Origin: Rhodocollybia butyracea
Lineage: Eukaryota > Basidiomycota > Agaricomycetes > Agaricales > Omphalotaceae
DNA: 64,000 nt
Assembly (NCBI GenBank): GCA_015501585.1
Contig: JADNRY010000027.1
Coordinates: forward strand, 124,001-188,000
Direction: 5' to 3'
The position numbers and the translations under genes were made by a program. Below the pieces are notes generated by a model. The model worked only from the letters and a program-made list of their open reading frames with translations, searched no databases and was not told the origin of the DNA. Below are positions 9,851 to 21,849 of this stretch, piece after piece; positions within the stretch are counted from its first letter, which is position 1; the number at the start of each line of letters is the position of its first letter.

Positions 9851-12300
9851 CAGTCAACGCACAACTTCTGCACAGTGTCAACGTATATTAACTCTACAAC
9901 TCGTTACTACAACTCGTTACTACAAGCCGGAATCATTTTCCAGTTCCATTTGACTAGACCAAGCGAGCTGCTGCAGAGCATACATCTATTACTCTGTAAC
10001 TACCTCGTCACTGGTGACAGGGTCATTACAGAGTTGTCAGGATGGTTGCTTTAGATGCAGCACTCACAACACTCCAATAAATAAGTGTTTACGTCGGGTT
10101 AGGTTCTAAACAGTGGCACTACAGTGGCCTGAACTATGCTGTACTATGCTTCGGTACCCTACTAGTTCTTTGGTACCCCTACTAGTCCGCTACTAGATCC
10201 GAGGCCCTGATCTACTATACTGAGGGTTTCATGTTCAATCTTTAGGCCGTGGATCCCGATTCCCATCTTCCGAGCATATCCAAATTTCCTGAATCCATTC
10301 ACTAAATTCGGCAGCCTGCTGGGGGCAATTAAAATCAAAGCTGGTTTCTGAGCCTTTGAACTTGATTCAATTGCGATATTGTTGCAAATGGCCTCGTGTC
10401 TTGGGAGGCTGAGCCCTTTCTACAGCGTACCAGGTTAGTTACAGAGCTTCGAGAAGGGCCCGATCATCGCTAGTTGTCATTTGAAAGTTGATCCAGTGCT
10501 GAGGGTATTGGATCGACGGAATTGAATAGCTGACAGTGTGCACTTTGGTTAATCAATCATGATTATGATACGAGATCCAATAGGTTGCATGTTGATATGT
10601 TCCTGTAGAATTGGCTACCTGGAAATATTGTAGAGGCCAATATAACCTCTCTCATTCACGATTTTCACTACCAAAAACTTTCGGTCACCTCACTGAGCCC
10701 TTCTTGCTAAAGTCATGACTCCAGAAGAGGTGGTAGAGTTTTCCGATTTTGGACTTGTGGTTTACCTAGATTTGATTGAGACCATTGTCATCCTTGTGTT
10801 ATCTGGTGCAGCCACTATAGCATTGATTCTTAGGAGGAAATTCTCAATTTATATTGTCTTTTCTAGGGATATATTGCTTGGCACTTTGTATTGCCCTTTA
10901 CATTTACTGGTGAGCTCTCATGCTTCGTGCAGTTGAATAAACAGTCATTTGACTGCATTGGCTATCCAGGCAAGAGACTCACGCTGCGGGTGCAAAGAAA
11001 ACAATGATTTGTGTACTCCTTGGCACATTTGTCCCGATGTTGCTAATTGTTGTGTCATCGGTGGTAATACCAGGGATTGTCAAATATGGCCTTGTTAGTG
11101 ATTCTACCAGGAGGAATCTTCGAACAAATAACAGCAGCAGCTACACAAACACATATCATAGTCTACAATGCCATCACTAGCTGGTCAAGCAATATTATAG
11201 TAAGTTCAGTTGGCTTTAGTATACTGCACTACTGATTGACCGTATTTTGAAAAAGATAGGCGTTACTGATGCTGTGATTGTGTGGAGAGCTTGGGCAATG
11301 TGGATGGACAACAGGAAAGTGAGATGGACTTTGCTTTTGCTCATGCTTGCAGATATAGGTGAGATTAATCTGTAGCCAGTGTTCAGTGATCCATGGGCTC
11401 ACATGGGTATAATAACAGGGGTTAGCCTGGCTGATTGCATTGCAGACTTTAGCTCGAATCCAACAACCCAGAGCCATGCTATAACTCTTGATTGGGTTAA
11501 TTTGGTCCTGTCGTTGTCTGTAAACATGATAGCGACATGTTTGATAGCGGTTCGAGTGTGGTGAGGCCTACCTTATGTTTGGACCCTATTTTGATGTCTG
11601 ACTTCAATTTCACTCGGAAAATTACAGGTTACATCATAAATCCATAAAATCGATTTCCATCACAAGAAAATGGACTAAAGGGGAAAGAATCCTTCTTCTT
11701 CTTGTAGAATCTGGGGCAATTTATTTGTTATTGCAGGTGTGTATTTGTTTCAGCATAATTTTTACACAATTTTTACAGCTACTAAATGAGAGCTTCTAGC
11801 TGCTTTGCATAATAATTATCGCATCATCAGTGAAAGCACCACTCTTATCACCTATTGCTTGCGCTGCAGTACTGGCAACTGCATTGTATACAGTTGGTGC
11901 TGTGAGTCTACCTTATTACTCACAGTTGCAGCTTGCAGGCTTACTTTTTTCCTACTGAATCACAGGCAGTAAATCCTATTGCCATTTTCATCTTGGTTCA
12001 AACACAAAACACCTATGAGCAAAGTTTCCATCTTGAGGAAATTTCAGCACTCAGTCAACAAGCTCAGTCACAGCAGGTTTCAGTCATCTTGAGCAGTGGA
12101 CCTGAAGGCACCCCTACTGATGTTGGATTTGTTGACCAGGAGACCAATATGATTCACAATATGTGAGCAGGAGGGGGGGCCTAACCCGAGTGCCTGCCTG
12201 CGGGTCAACAATCCAAGTGGGTCATTCAAGGTTTTGTTCATCCCCTAGCTATATAGGGCATTTCTTTTTGTTTTGTAATTCTGCTGTACCGTTCTGTTGA
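9840..12300 (+). repeat. Segmental repeat, copy B
   Basis: Same order of landmarks as 1-2560: the doubled CTCGTTACTACAA phrase (near 9899-9925), the palindrome near 9985-10035, the GAGGCCCTGATCTACTA block near 10200, then the membrane gene. It ends near 12300, immediately before the LTR element inserted at 12310. Confidence 0.8.
10715..12166 (+). pseudogene. Seven-helix membrane protein pseudogene, copy B
   Basis: It starts MTPEEVVEFSDFGLVVYLDL. The first intron (GTGCAG to TCTAG) joins into GIYCLALCIALYIYW. Exons containing DAVIVWRAWAMWMDN, SLADCIADFSS, LDWVNLVLSLSVNMIATCLI, HHKSIKSISITRKWT and NPIAIFILVQTQNTYEQSFH are intact locally. Near 11093 one extra T (CTTGTTAGTG where copies A and C read CTTGTAGTG) shifts the frame inside the VKYGLV..LPGG segment. 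By simple reading the gene is dead, although the remaining exons are clean, suggesting recent inactivation or a sequencing error. Confidence 0.7.
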
Positions 12301-12309
12301 GAATCGAGA

Positions 12310-12556
12310 TGTTGAAGTGAATTAAGCAAGACGTCGAATAAGCTCTAAGTTCACTCCGGTCTATAGCAAGTAAGCCCTAGTAAACGCGCAGGGGAAATAT
12401 AACATTCTAAGCGAGTTTAAATACTACAGCTACGGAGAATATACGGAATAATATACGGGAAAATATAAGATAAAACACAAAATAAAACTAACGGCTCCAC
12501 AGGAGAAACTTCGGCGAGCAATACCGATTGCTCACCTGACATCAATATCTCCAACA
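12310..12556 (-). repeat. LTR (left copy; 3' LTR in element orientation)
   Basis: 247 bp, differing from the other LTR at two places by eye. Both are C here and T at 13374-13620, and both are in a CG context. Confidence 0.93.
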
Positions 12557-12750
12557 CATCCCCACAATCGGTATGCGAGCAAACAAAAGAAACAAAAAGA
12601 AACAAAAAAACAAAGAACGTACAAGCTTCAATGACATCACACGATTTCGGAAAAATGGCGTGACATCATAGGGATTACACAAAAAAAATCTTCGTCAAAC
12701 AAACAATTCTTCATCTCTAGCAAATAGGTCTTCAATACACCATCGCCGCA

Positions 12751-12966
12751 TCAGGCCATTCGTCGCAGGCCATAACCAAACAAAAATCTTCTTCATCGGG
12801 CCGTTCATCGTAGGCCATAACCAAACAAATTCTTCATCGTCAGGCCATTCGTCATAGGCCAAGATCAAACGGCTCCTCAAAATCCAGGCCATTCTTCGTA
12901 GGCCATCAAGCATATCAAACGGTCAAACGGTTCTTCTTCATCAGGCCTTTCATCGTAGGCCATCAA
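12751..12966. repeat. Tandem repeats inside the LTR element
   Basis: About five imperfect units of 42-56 bp, each holding CAGGCCATTCGTCGTAGGCC or a close variant followed by an A/C-rich stretch (ATAACCAAACAAA). The core AGGCC..GGCC is a short inverted repeat. They occupy about a quarter of the internal region. Confidence 0.75.
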
Positions 12967-13373
12967 CATGTGAGCAGCGCGTGCGCACAATATTCCCATC
13001 ATCGAGTAATCAGGTGACAACGTGATCGAGTACGAGTGCGGCGGGTCAGTGGAGAGTGTGGAGGGTCAAAGGAGAGTGATAACGGGTCACAGTGGAAGGG
13101 AGAAATTCACATTCCATCCCCTCATCATCGGCAGCGGTGATCTCGACAATGCCGGGAGTCGACTTCCAGATCAATTTGGCTTCCATCATTGACCAAGAAG
13201 CGTAGTTAAAGTCGTCGGATGTAGTGAAGGAGGTGGATGTCATCGGTCATCGGAAGGTCGTAAGGTCGTCGTGGGGGTCGTCGTAAGTAGTTACACTAGC
13301 GTCTCGTACTAGTGCAGTCTTCAGTGGCAGCGAGAGCGAGAATGAACAGAAATAGGGTTGCTATGCGCGTTTG

Positions 13374-13620
13374 TGTTGAAGTGAATTAAGCAAGACGTCG
13401 AATAAGCTCTAAGTTCACTCCGGTCTATAGCAAGTAAGCCCTAGTAAACGCGCAGGGGAAATATAACATTCTAAGTGAGTTTAAATACTACAGCTATGGA
13501 GAATATACGGAATAATATACGGGAAAATATAAGATAAAACACAAAATAAAACTAACGGCTCCACAGGAGAAACTTCGGCGAGCAATACCGATTGCTCACC
13601 TGACATCAATATCTCCAACA
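13374..13620 (-). repeat. LTR (right copy; 5' LTR in element orientation)
   Basis: 247 bp, nearly identical to 12310-12556. It contains an AT-rich TATAAGATA-like stretch that could serve as promoter. Confidence 0.93.
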
Positions 13621-13625
13621 CGAGA

Positions 13626-14190
13626 TATGTCACGAGCCATGACACATTGACAAGTTTCTGAGCTGATGTGGTTTTCTTATATTGATGTACTATATCTGAG
13701 ATTTCGCGCATTTGACCCAAGGTTCCCGGCCTAACAAATTTTATTCACTGTTCTCGTGCTTGTTATCAGTTGCATAAACTCAACACGTTCTGTAACTTGG
13801 GCACGTAGTCCAGAGAGCCTGAAGCCTAAAGACTTTCCAAAGTCCAATTCTGCCTTTCAAATTGGAAAAGCAACTGCCCACTTCGACGCCTTGTCTCAAT
13901 CTGGGCCGTACCTGGAATACACCGAAGTTTGCATTCCCCGGATGTTAAATCCAGTCCCAGTTATTAAACGATTCAAATTTGTGCGCATATAATTTCCTTT
14001 GAATATCACCAGTGAATTTTCTCGTTTTCTTTGGCAGGTCGCTAAAATCTTTAGGTACTGTGTCTCTTGATCGCAAAATAAGTATTTAATGGGTCGCCTT
14101 CAATGATAGTCATCTATCGTCCATGCTTTTATGGTCAGGTGAGGGATTTTGTGGGCAGGTGAGGGGTGGGTGGCTTAAGGAAAGGGGAAA
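13626..14190. other. Stretch without a recognised gene
   Basis: A 78-residue frame at 13756-13992 (plus) resembles nothing I know. Near 14135-14170 a short direct repeat (GGTCAGGTGAGGG and GGGCAGGTGAGGGG) precedes the kinase pseudogene. Confidence 0.4.
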
Positions 14191-14199
14191 TAGATGTTC

Positions 14200-15480
14200 T
14201 TTTGGCGGCCATCGACCTCAAGGCATCTCCCCCGCCTGTCCACCCATACCGCCATGGTCTCGAATCCCTGTACTAGGTCCTAGTTCACGCCAACCCCCGC
14301 CACGCCATGCCGTTTGTGCATTAGTGCGAACGCGCTGAGCCAATGCAGGTGGTATGATCAAAATTGTTGAGGACACCATACACTCTACCATTACTCTCCC
14401 GATGAAACATGATATTTGCCATGCTCAGATCGCGGTGAAAAAGGTTTGCGTGCTCATAAATAGCCTTCAAGAATATATATGAAAGGGAGGATGACAAGAA
14501 AGATGGCATTACTCTGAAACACGTCCCTGAACACTATGGCGAGATCGGCGGGAAAGTAGAGGAGATCAACGATAGGAAAAAGCTCAGTCATAATGACTAC
14601 CTGAAGGACACGTTGCCCGTAAATATCCTTGGCGATTAGAAAAGAGATTGGGATGTGGAACTTGTATTGCTGATGTATTAGGAACGAAATATCCCATTTA
14701 GTGCTGGAAAGGACGCCGAGAATACGAATAAGATCTTGATGTTTCGGACGACGCTGACAGACTGTGAAAAAATAACCGCAGAACGATCGTAATGATGAGC
14801 TGGCCTTTGGATACATACACCGCGTGTGAGGATCCCCAAGGTATAGCCCGTACAGTGAACAAGCTCTTCAGAGCTTCAGTACATCGGTACTCAGTGAGGG
14901 TGACCTGCTGACGCTTCGAAGATCGTCGATTGTGTATTGCTAGGGGACCGTTTCTTTGGGTGTGAAGATACAAAAAGACCTGCGCTGAAATCTGAAGAGT
15001 AGCTATGTAAGCGTCAACTTGAGAGAGTATGAAAGTGGGACGCATGAGTGTGATTGCAGCCTCCAGCCATAACGATAAGCTCAAATTTGTTGAAAGCCAA
15101 AATATCACGCCACATAGCACAAACAACGACGACGTCGGGCTTTTGAGATGAGTAGGAGCCAAAGATAAAGGAGTTGTCATTACGACAGAAACGGATATTG
15201 GTGCATCCCAGTCCATCGAGCAGAGCGTTGGAAAGAGCAACGAAGGGTGTATATCGATTAGTTTTGCCAGTTGTGTGAAGAAAAGTGTTCAGCTTTTGGA
15301 TGATTGAAGGAGACTGGGCCGCATCTCGCCAGATACGCCGTCACTGTCTTGACTATTCGTCAGTCAAACTTGGTGCAAAAAGTGGTCTAAAGAGATGCGC
15401 TGAGCGCTGGAGATGTCGAATTCCATATATGAGCGGCGTATATTGCACTTGTGCCGTGGAAGGTGGCTTGGCGGATGTCA
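14200..15480 (-). pseudogene. FunK1-type protein kinase pseudogene, copy 2, with a local inversion
   Basis: Read on the minus strand from 15480, the sequence follows the FunK1 copy at 50920-52665: first the N-terminal part near 15460-15240, then ISVSVVMTTPLSLAPTHL, and the catalytic loop LFHRDLSMANIMF followed by VYGVLNNFDH near 14420-14350. Several frame changes disrupt it. From about 14205 to 14317 the next part of the same gene (PVHPYRHGLESLY) lies on the plus strand, so this piece has been turned around in place. FunK1 kinases are a fungal family with HRD and DFD-type motifs. This copy cannot encode a kinase. Confidence 0.7.
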
Positions 15481-15605
15481 TATTATTGTGAGCTTCCAGC
15501 GTATGCGCCAGTTATAGTGAGCTAAGTTGAGAAAGAGCAAAGCTGTACTGTATTACTGTACATCGCACTAACGCTTGAGCGCTTGAGTTCTCCTTATATG
15601 ACCTC

Positions 15606-17038
15606 GTGGCCTGGATATTGTTCTTTTTATTGTCCTCAGTCCAATCGTCATCATTGCTTGTTGTTGCTCTAGTCTGCGCTTGCGACAGAAACTTGCTACA
15701 AGAATTTCCCTGGTGCGAGGACTTCAAATTTCCCCCTTCTACCACAATTGTGGATCCACTCAAACGCCTCCCTGCCATGTCGATATCTTCTGTTTGCACA
15801 CGTTGGCGGTCAGTTGCACTTTCGTCATCCGCTATTTGGTCCAGGATCTCCCTTGAGCTCTCAACCGAAAACTCGAGGCTACCGAACGTCCAATCGATGT
15901 TGAGTGGTTTTCTCCACACCGTGGAACTACACCTTCATCGCTCCGGAAAACACCCTCTCACTATAGAACTTGATGTCAGTGGTTCTTTGGATGGTGAAGT
16001 CAATATAGTTCCGCACCGACTGCTAGCGTTAGATCGTGTTTGCAACCACTCTTGGTGTTCGTTCGAAATAATTGGTCATCAGTCTATAACATATATTCCG
16101 GAGGCCAAGTTGACAGGATACGAAATTGTCAATCTCTCAGAAACCTTTCCTTTGGAATAACTGGTGATCTAGATAAGCAGTTGGAGGTCTTCAAACAAGC
16201 CCGTGGGCTCCGTTCCCTTTTCTAGTAGCACTTATCGACGTACCAGAAAGCTTTTGGGAAGAGATATCGTCATTAGCTGTGGATTGTATGCAAGGCAAGA
16301 TTGACAATGTGTTCAATATCGCATCCTGGCCCAGGAACTAGTGCTTGGGGAGCGAGATCAAAATTCACTACCTGTATCTCCATGTGTACCTCCTCGATTG
16401 TGTACCAGTGTTTCAATACTGAAACTCGAGCTTCGTTTTAATTGGGATGATTCGCTGGCAGACGTTACATTCTCTTCGTTCACCTTCCCGTCCTTTCTAC
16501 ATTGATTATCATGACATATAGCGCTGACCCTTACCAAGGAGCTTGGCCTAAAGCTGCTTTGGGAGCGTTTTTACGCCGATCTTCTTGTAACTTGACCAAG
16601 TTCATGGTCAAGCGTATCTCAGTCACTGACGTCGATCTCCTCGCTGCTCTCCGCCTTATGCCATTGCTTGTTGATCTCCACATCGATGATACGCCCCCTA
16701 ACGATGACTCAGTGAGCCCTATCACATCCCGGTTCATTCGCAGTCTACATGGATTGCTCCAAACTGAGCTGAATCCTTCGAGCTCCGCGCTTGTCCCCAA
16801 ACTCCGTGAACTCCAACTAACGTTCAATGGCTTGGAATTTGATGATCTCGCGTTTATTGATATGGTATCTTCACGCTGGTTACCGGATGCACAATACGCA
16901 TTGGGAATTGGACTTTGTTGTCTGAGAGTTGTAACATTACAATTCAAAGCGCAATCGGTGGATCCCGCAGTGTATAAGCCTCTCAATTACTTGGATAAAG
17001 CTGGAATGATGGTGGTTGTTCTTGGAATGGATGATTGA
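15606..17038 (+). pseudogene. F-box-like protein, copy 2 (5'-truncated and frameshifted)
   Basis: Homology to the other copies starts only at RNLLQEFPWCEDFKFPP, so the CxxC motif, coiled coil and first half of the F-box are missing. The apparent N-terminus MAWILFFLLSS is unrelated upstream sequence. The frame then runs through LPAMSISSVCTRWRSVALSS to about 16110, shifts to DRIRNCQSLRNLSFGITGDL, shifts again after LRSLF near 16225, and is open from 16502 to 17038 (DPYQGAWPKAALGAF to KAGMMVVVLGMDD). At least three frame breaks plus the truncation make it a pseudogene. It is divergent from the FunK1 remnant next door. Confidence 0.8.
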
Positions 17039-17629
17039 TATAAAAAGTCATATGTAGTGCAGAGTCTATGTACTCAAATTACTTCAATCCTTTACTTTGT
17101 CTCTGTGTTTTGTTCAAGTTTGTGAGCTATAAAGACTTATGTGGTACCGCAGAGTCGAGGCACTAAGATGGAAGGACCCAGTAAGCCTGGGTAGCAAGTG
17201 CTTGTTGACCTTTGCTGCAAGCCGTGAGGTGGTAGGACATCGTAGGTTGGGGTTTCAGATGGTAAACAGAAAATGCAAGAGGTATGCTGCTGGTGTAGGG
17301 GAAGGCGCAAGTACAGTGTTCAAGCTCAGGCATGTTCAACACTCTCGGGAAGCTTGTGGAGTGGGTGGTGGTGTGCGGCAGGTGATGGTGGTTCGGGGAG
17401 GAACTTGTGATGAACAAGGAGGGAATCGAGGGAGTAGTGTACATATCTAGAATTAGTCATAATTGTCTCCTCAGAATGGCTTTCATCCATTTACTTACAT
17501 TTTGTCTTATCCTGGTAGGCTGAGATGCATGACCCTGAACTCAGTTACAATAGAGGCAATACATTGTACAAAAGCGAGAAACATCGAATGTGAAAACACC
17601 AGATAAGAATCCCTAATAGCCACATTGTT

Positions 17630-18015
17630 ACATTCCACCCATTTTCTCAAACCAATCATCCTCGCTGAGATTGTCAAAACTACTCTGGACCTATCATACC
17701 AGTTAGATTAGATTGATACTAGTGCATCAATCATCTTACCCAGTCCAATAGGACACCTGCAATCACATCCGGCCCACTTTGCAGTGGCTTCGGATCTCCG
17801 CCATCTAGAGGGTGGAGGATGGAATATTCAATTATAGTAGAGAACTTGTAGGAAGCACCATTTCCATCTTTATTGATAGAAAGAATGATAAATTGCCATT
17901 CATGGCCATTAGTCATTGCCCGCAAATCGTATCAGTCCTTGAGAGACTCAAACACAAGGATATGGATTGGAATGCAACTGCTTACTCAAGCTGCTTGGCA
18001 CTCGCATATAGCTGA
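17630..18015 (-). pseudogene. Remnant of a conserved agaricomycete gene (C-terminal part), copy 1
   Basis: The minus strand reads YDLRAMTNGHEWQFIILSI, INKDGNGASYKFSTIIEYSI, DVIAGVLLDWV, then an intron of about 60 bp and a last exon QSSFDNLSEDDWFEKMGGM before a stop at about 17631. The pattern TNGHEW..DGNGASYK..DVIAGIL..WV..SF..L..DDWFE is one I have met in uncharacterised basidiomycete proteins; I do not know the function. A stop (KD-stop-YDL) and a further frame change upstream mark decay. A second copy lies at 49480-49830 in the opposite orientation. Confidence 0.55.
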
Positions 18016-18099
18016 CATACAGCCCAAGGAAGGTGCTCGAATGGAGGCCCGGTCTTGGATATGGTCACAACAAAGCCTGTTCTAAGTGGCTTGGCGAGC

Positions 18100-19195
18100 T
18101 CAATGCATGGAAAACTGAGGGATGCAGCTTCAAGGAGCATGAACATGAGAGGTCAAGAGGTACCTGAAAAATTCACCTATGTAGTCATTTTCTGTTACAA
18201 TAGCCACGTAATTTGTGTGCCCTGATATGGTATCCTTAATGCTGCTGCGCAGCAATCCCCGACTACAAGACAGATCAATGTCTAGGCACTCCCTGTGTTA
18301 CTCACATTAATTTCTCTATTGGGTTTTTAGTTCACTTTGCTTTAGGAAGTGAGGTGCTTCCGTTGTAGCTGTTGAGTCGATGATGGCACATTGGCACCAC
18401 TGCAATTTGGCACTGATACTGTTCCTACTCATTTACTTACTCAGGTACTCTAGAGATGTCTACCGGGTCTGTAAGTGTTGGAATAAATTTGTGCACTGTA
18501 AAGTAAGTAGTAGACTCAGCACGAATACTTCACGGAGTAAACGTCTATTATATACCTGTAAAGTAAGTAGTAGAACTAATACATGATAAGTAAACATATG
18601 ATACAGCAATAAGAGAAGAACGAGCTCACCTCAGCACGAATACTTCACGGAGTAAATGTCTGAGGTAGCTTACATACGCAGGTAGCTACAAGTACAGTAA
18701 GTTAGATAAGAACGGATACAAAAATAGAAATCTTCTCCTAATCTTACACGGGCCAAGTTTGCCCAGATATATTCTCATTCAACAGTAAGTACCTGTACTG
18801 TAGTATAAGTATATGACCTGATATGAAGGTCGAACCAGTATACACTTATCCCTTATTGTATGAGTCCCCGCTGCACCGCAGTTAACTGACACCTTCGACT
18901 TGCTGGCTGCTACTCACAAGCTGGCCCTGGTGCTGCACCAGTTCTGTGCTGAAATCCAGTGATCCGTTGGGGATCCGTCTAGTTCATGGTCTAGTTGTTT
19001 TATTTATGGAGCTCAAACGACTGCCCAATTTCTCAGATGTAATTAAGCTGCTCACTTCCTGTAATAAAAAATCACAGAAAGACAATAAAAAATTCATTTT
19101 GACTTCATTGTTCAGCAAAAAGCTTCCCTGGTACTAAACAGATCAACAGAAACTAAGAAAAGAAATGACTTTTGTTACTGACACAAGGAGTTCCA
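18100..19195. other. Stretch without a gene; internal direct repeats
   Basis: No coding signal seen. Two phrases recur about 118 bp apart: CTCAGCACGAATACTTCACG followed by GAGTAAA at about 18514 and 18627, and GTAAAGTAAGTAGTAGA at about 18499 and 18558. They may be debris of a mobile element. Confidence 0.5.
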
Positions 19196-19219
19196 AACCC
19201 ACTGCGGGAAGGAAAGACA

Positions 19220-19460
19220 GTAATATAACGACCTGAAAGACATGAAATCTAACTGTACAAGACGTTAAATAGTACTGACTAGACATGCAGTATTACTGTC
19301 TAGGATAGTCAAGATTACTGCCAAAGTTCTTGGCTGCATTCTCAATAACTGTCTTTTGACCTGTCTAAGACAGTAGCCATTACTGTCCTAGGGCAGTAAT
19401 CTTGACTGTGTTAGGACAGTGATATCTAATGTACCAGGGCAGTTATATCAACTGTCTACT
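19220..19460. repeat. Left subterminal repeat array of the CACTA-type element
   Basis: Several short units of the kind ACTGTCCTA..GGGCAGTAAT and GACAGT..TTACTGTC, in both orientations, spaced by about 20-30 bp. Confidence 0.7.
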
Positions 19461-19781
19461 AAGATATCCAATGGAAATACAGTTATATTGGATCAAGTAC
19501 TGTACAAAGGACTACTACTACTCTCGCCTAGCATAGACCTTGATGACCAAACACTCTCATCCCGGTTGCTATCCCGCAGACAGTGCATCCAACAAAATGG
19601 TCTTAGAGAAAACAAAACTATCAGGTAACGGAAGCGTACCTTCGAGATTTACTCGATCGGAATGTCATTCCCAAGATCCCATACACGTGGACAGTGGGGG
19701 AACAGTGGTGAGGGATATTGGTATTACCATGAAGTTCAGCTTTGATGCGCTACTCTCGAGAAGATGATTCGTACCTTGAGA

Positions 19782-20960
19782 TCAGAACACAAAGTTGCAT
19801 TCGCGATGGAGCCCGCGGTGGGCGAAGAGGTGGCAGCCGAGCCAGCTGAGGAAGGCCCAGATGAAGAATTGGCCAAGGACCCAGCTGTGGGGTGTACAAT
19901 AGGTTAGAAAGGATAAAGATGAGGAAGAGATGAGAAGGGAGGATACGTACCCGAATGCAAAGTTCAGAGTTGCACCCCAAGCAACAGCAGCGGTGAGTCC
20001 GCAGTATATAGCGCCAGAGATGACCCAGTATACCGTGAGCTCAATCATTAGTTGCCGGAATGGAGGGGAGGCGTCGTATCTGGGGGTGGAGTAAGAAGAG
20101 TAAGAAGAGTAAGAAGAGTAAGGACAACGAAGAATGACAAAGGATCAGTGAAGATGCGACATGATGAAGAAAGCGAGATGAAGAAAAAGGAACATGACGT
20201 AGAAGCCAACACAGGCATGAACGTACCTAGCATGTACCTGCTGCCAAAAAGTAAAAATCCACAGCGCCGATGTCTTTGATGCAATAAAGCACAGCTGGTT
20301 GGGCAAATGTGTATGTCTCCAAGACAAAGTTGAGGTGCCACCAGACGTCGGTGCCGAGAGGGCCGTAGGTTGTGCGATGTATGACAACTATATTGGTGAA
20401 TTAGTGAAGCGGTCAACGTGTGGGATAACAAATGTCTGAAGAGCCTGAACGGCGCATCGGAACACGAGGAAAGGCCGAGTGCGGCGGACGAGATAGCTTG
20501 ATCCTCATGGCGGGTCGGCGGTTTTGTGAACGGGGGTATCAATCCAGATTTTGAAGTAAAAGCGACCTAAAAGAGAGTCAGAAAACCATCGAGACAGAGA
20601 ACGGCCAGCCTATCAAAAGTAGGTAGTCTGCACGCTGATGAAAGGCATGCGTAATGGATTAATGCCCACCAGAGCCGGCGAAAGGGGAGGTCTGGCACTT
20701 TAGGAAATGGCAAGATTGAATTACAAGGACTTACATGAGTCGGAATGGGTTGTGCGTATCCTATTCGATGGACGGGCCTCCAGTAACAAAAAGAAATGCA
20801 ATGAGTGCTTATGGCGATATCCTCTGAGAGTTAGCGGAACAGGTAGATAAAGGCCCGTTAGACATGGCTGTGCCGCTGATAGAAGAACGCAACTAAACGT
20901 GAACCCGGAAAACCTAGAGAAAACTGACAAATTTAAACACGAAATCAGAAAGAAAAGTCA
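19782..20960 (-). pseudogene. Polytopic membrane protein fragment inside the CACTA-type element
   Basis: The minus strand carries exons separated by typical introns. They include a piece with PFRRLWWAL near 20675, YFKIWIDTPVHKTADPP, a stop (TGA), SYLVRRTRPFLVFRCAVQAL, then after an intron HRTTYGPLGTDVWWHLNFVL and VLYCIKDIGAVDFYFLAA, and finally MIELTVYWVISGAIYCGLTA with a GATLNFAFG helix, ending at 19782. The RRLWWAL..RCAVQAL..FRQL order recalls basidiomycete wax-synthase-like membrane acyltransferases, but I do not see their active-site region, so this is only a suggestion. The in-frame stop and missing end suggest a non-functional captured fragment. Confidence 0.45.
20091..20124. repeat. 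Microsatellite, period 9 (AGTAAGAAG)
   Basis: Four near-perfect units of AGTAAGAAG, within an apparent intron of the captured membrane gene. Confidence 0.85.
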
Positions 20961-21849
20961 CCTGCGCAAGGCCCAGGACCTCTCAGCATTCATAACACCC
21001 GGATTCAGCCTCTTCATCCGACTCTAATCACTGAAAAGATCCCTGAAAGCCAATTTTGTCGATTCCGCAAGAAGGGCCCGGATAGAAGCCGAATCACATC
21101 AGATAAGTGAAATTATTGTCAGCGTGTAGATAATAGACGGCCAGGATGAGATAGAGGCAGTTTTTACCAGTAAAAGAAGGGGGAACATGGTGGTAGTAGT
21201 CAGAGAGACGCGACGCGTCTGTCAAAAGACAATGACGTCATATCAGATATGGCTGTGCTACCCGTCGAAATTCGTTAAGTCCAAGCTGAGCTATAGTTCT
21301 TTCGGTTTCGCCCCGCTGTGTCGTATCATTCTGTAGTCTAAAATTCAATGCGAGCTTTGAAATTACCATGCTGGCTCTAAGCTGAACCTGATTTCCAACT
21401 TCTCTCACAGGACTTTAGCTGGTGAACTTGAAATTGACAGAAATTGCCATAAGCCAATTTTTTGAGATTGCGAGTTTACATGTATCCATGATATACAAAA
21501 GCAGTCCACTAGTATCTGGTCCCCTACACAATAACGAGATAATGAGATGGCATCATCCCCAACTCACTCATCTGGACACAAAGTATTGTTTCTCTGCACT
21601 CTTATTCTATCTGAATGTTCTTTGTTGAGTAATACTGTAACCATGTAGTGTACGGTAGTGCTCCCCGGCTGTGATCAACGCCGGCCCTGACTGTCCCCTA
21701 CTTTGGCAAGTACACCGTTCAATCCGTGAACTCGACGTTTTTGAGATATTTTGAGTTACTACTCGGAATCTGTGTTACATTTTTTTAGCATTTTTAGCTG
21801 CTTAAAGTTGGACGTTGAACGTTGCACGCTAGTACTTAGAGATTTAAGA

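Larger units (their letters stand above)
12310..13620 (-). mobile_element. Complete small LTR retrotransposon (non-autonomous, Copia-like)
   Basis: Two 247-bp direct repeats bound the element. On the minus strand each begins TGTTGGAG and ends CTTCAACA, the usual TG..CA ends. The flanks carry a perfect 5-bp target duplication CGAGA at 12305-12309 and 13621-13625. The internal part is only 817 bp. On the minus strand a short frame at 13046-13243 (MTSTSFTTSDDFNYASW..) resembles the start of a Copia gag. The sequence before the minus-strand 3' LTR (TGTGGGGATG) fits a polypurine tract. No enzyme domains are present, so it must have moved with enzymes from elsewhere. Confidence 0.9.

Noticed and set aside
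12751..12966. Internal tandem repeat as an independent minisatellite
   Set aside because: It lies wholly inside the LTR element and was probably carried with it.
15606..15690. MAWILFFLLSS as a signal peptide or true N-terminus of F-box copy 2
   Set aside because: It has no counterpart in any other copy. Homology begins only at RNLLQEFPW, so it is chance sequence at the truncation point.
17630..18015. Assignment of the TNGHEW fragment to the Crinkler effector family
   Set aside because: I associate the motif with uncharacterised basidiomycete proteins, but no Crinkler N-terminal motif is present and I cannot run a search, so I left it unnamed.
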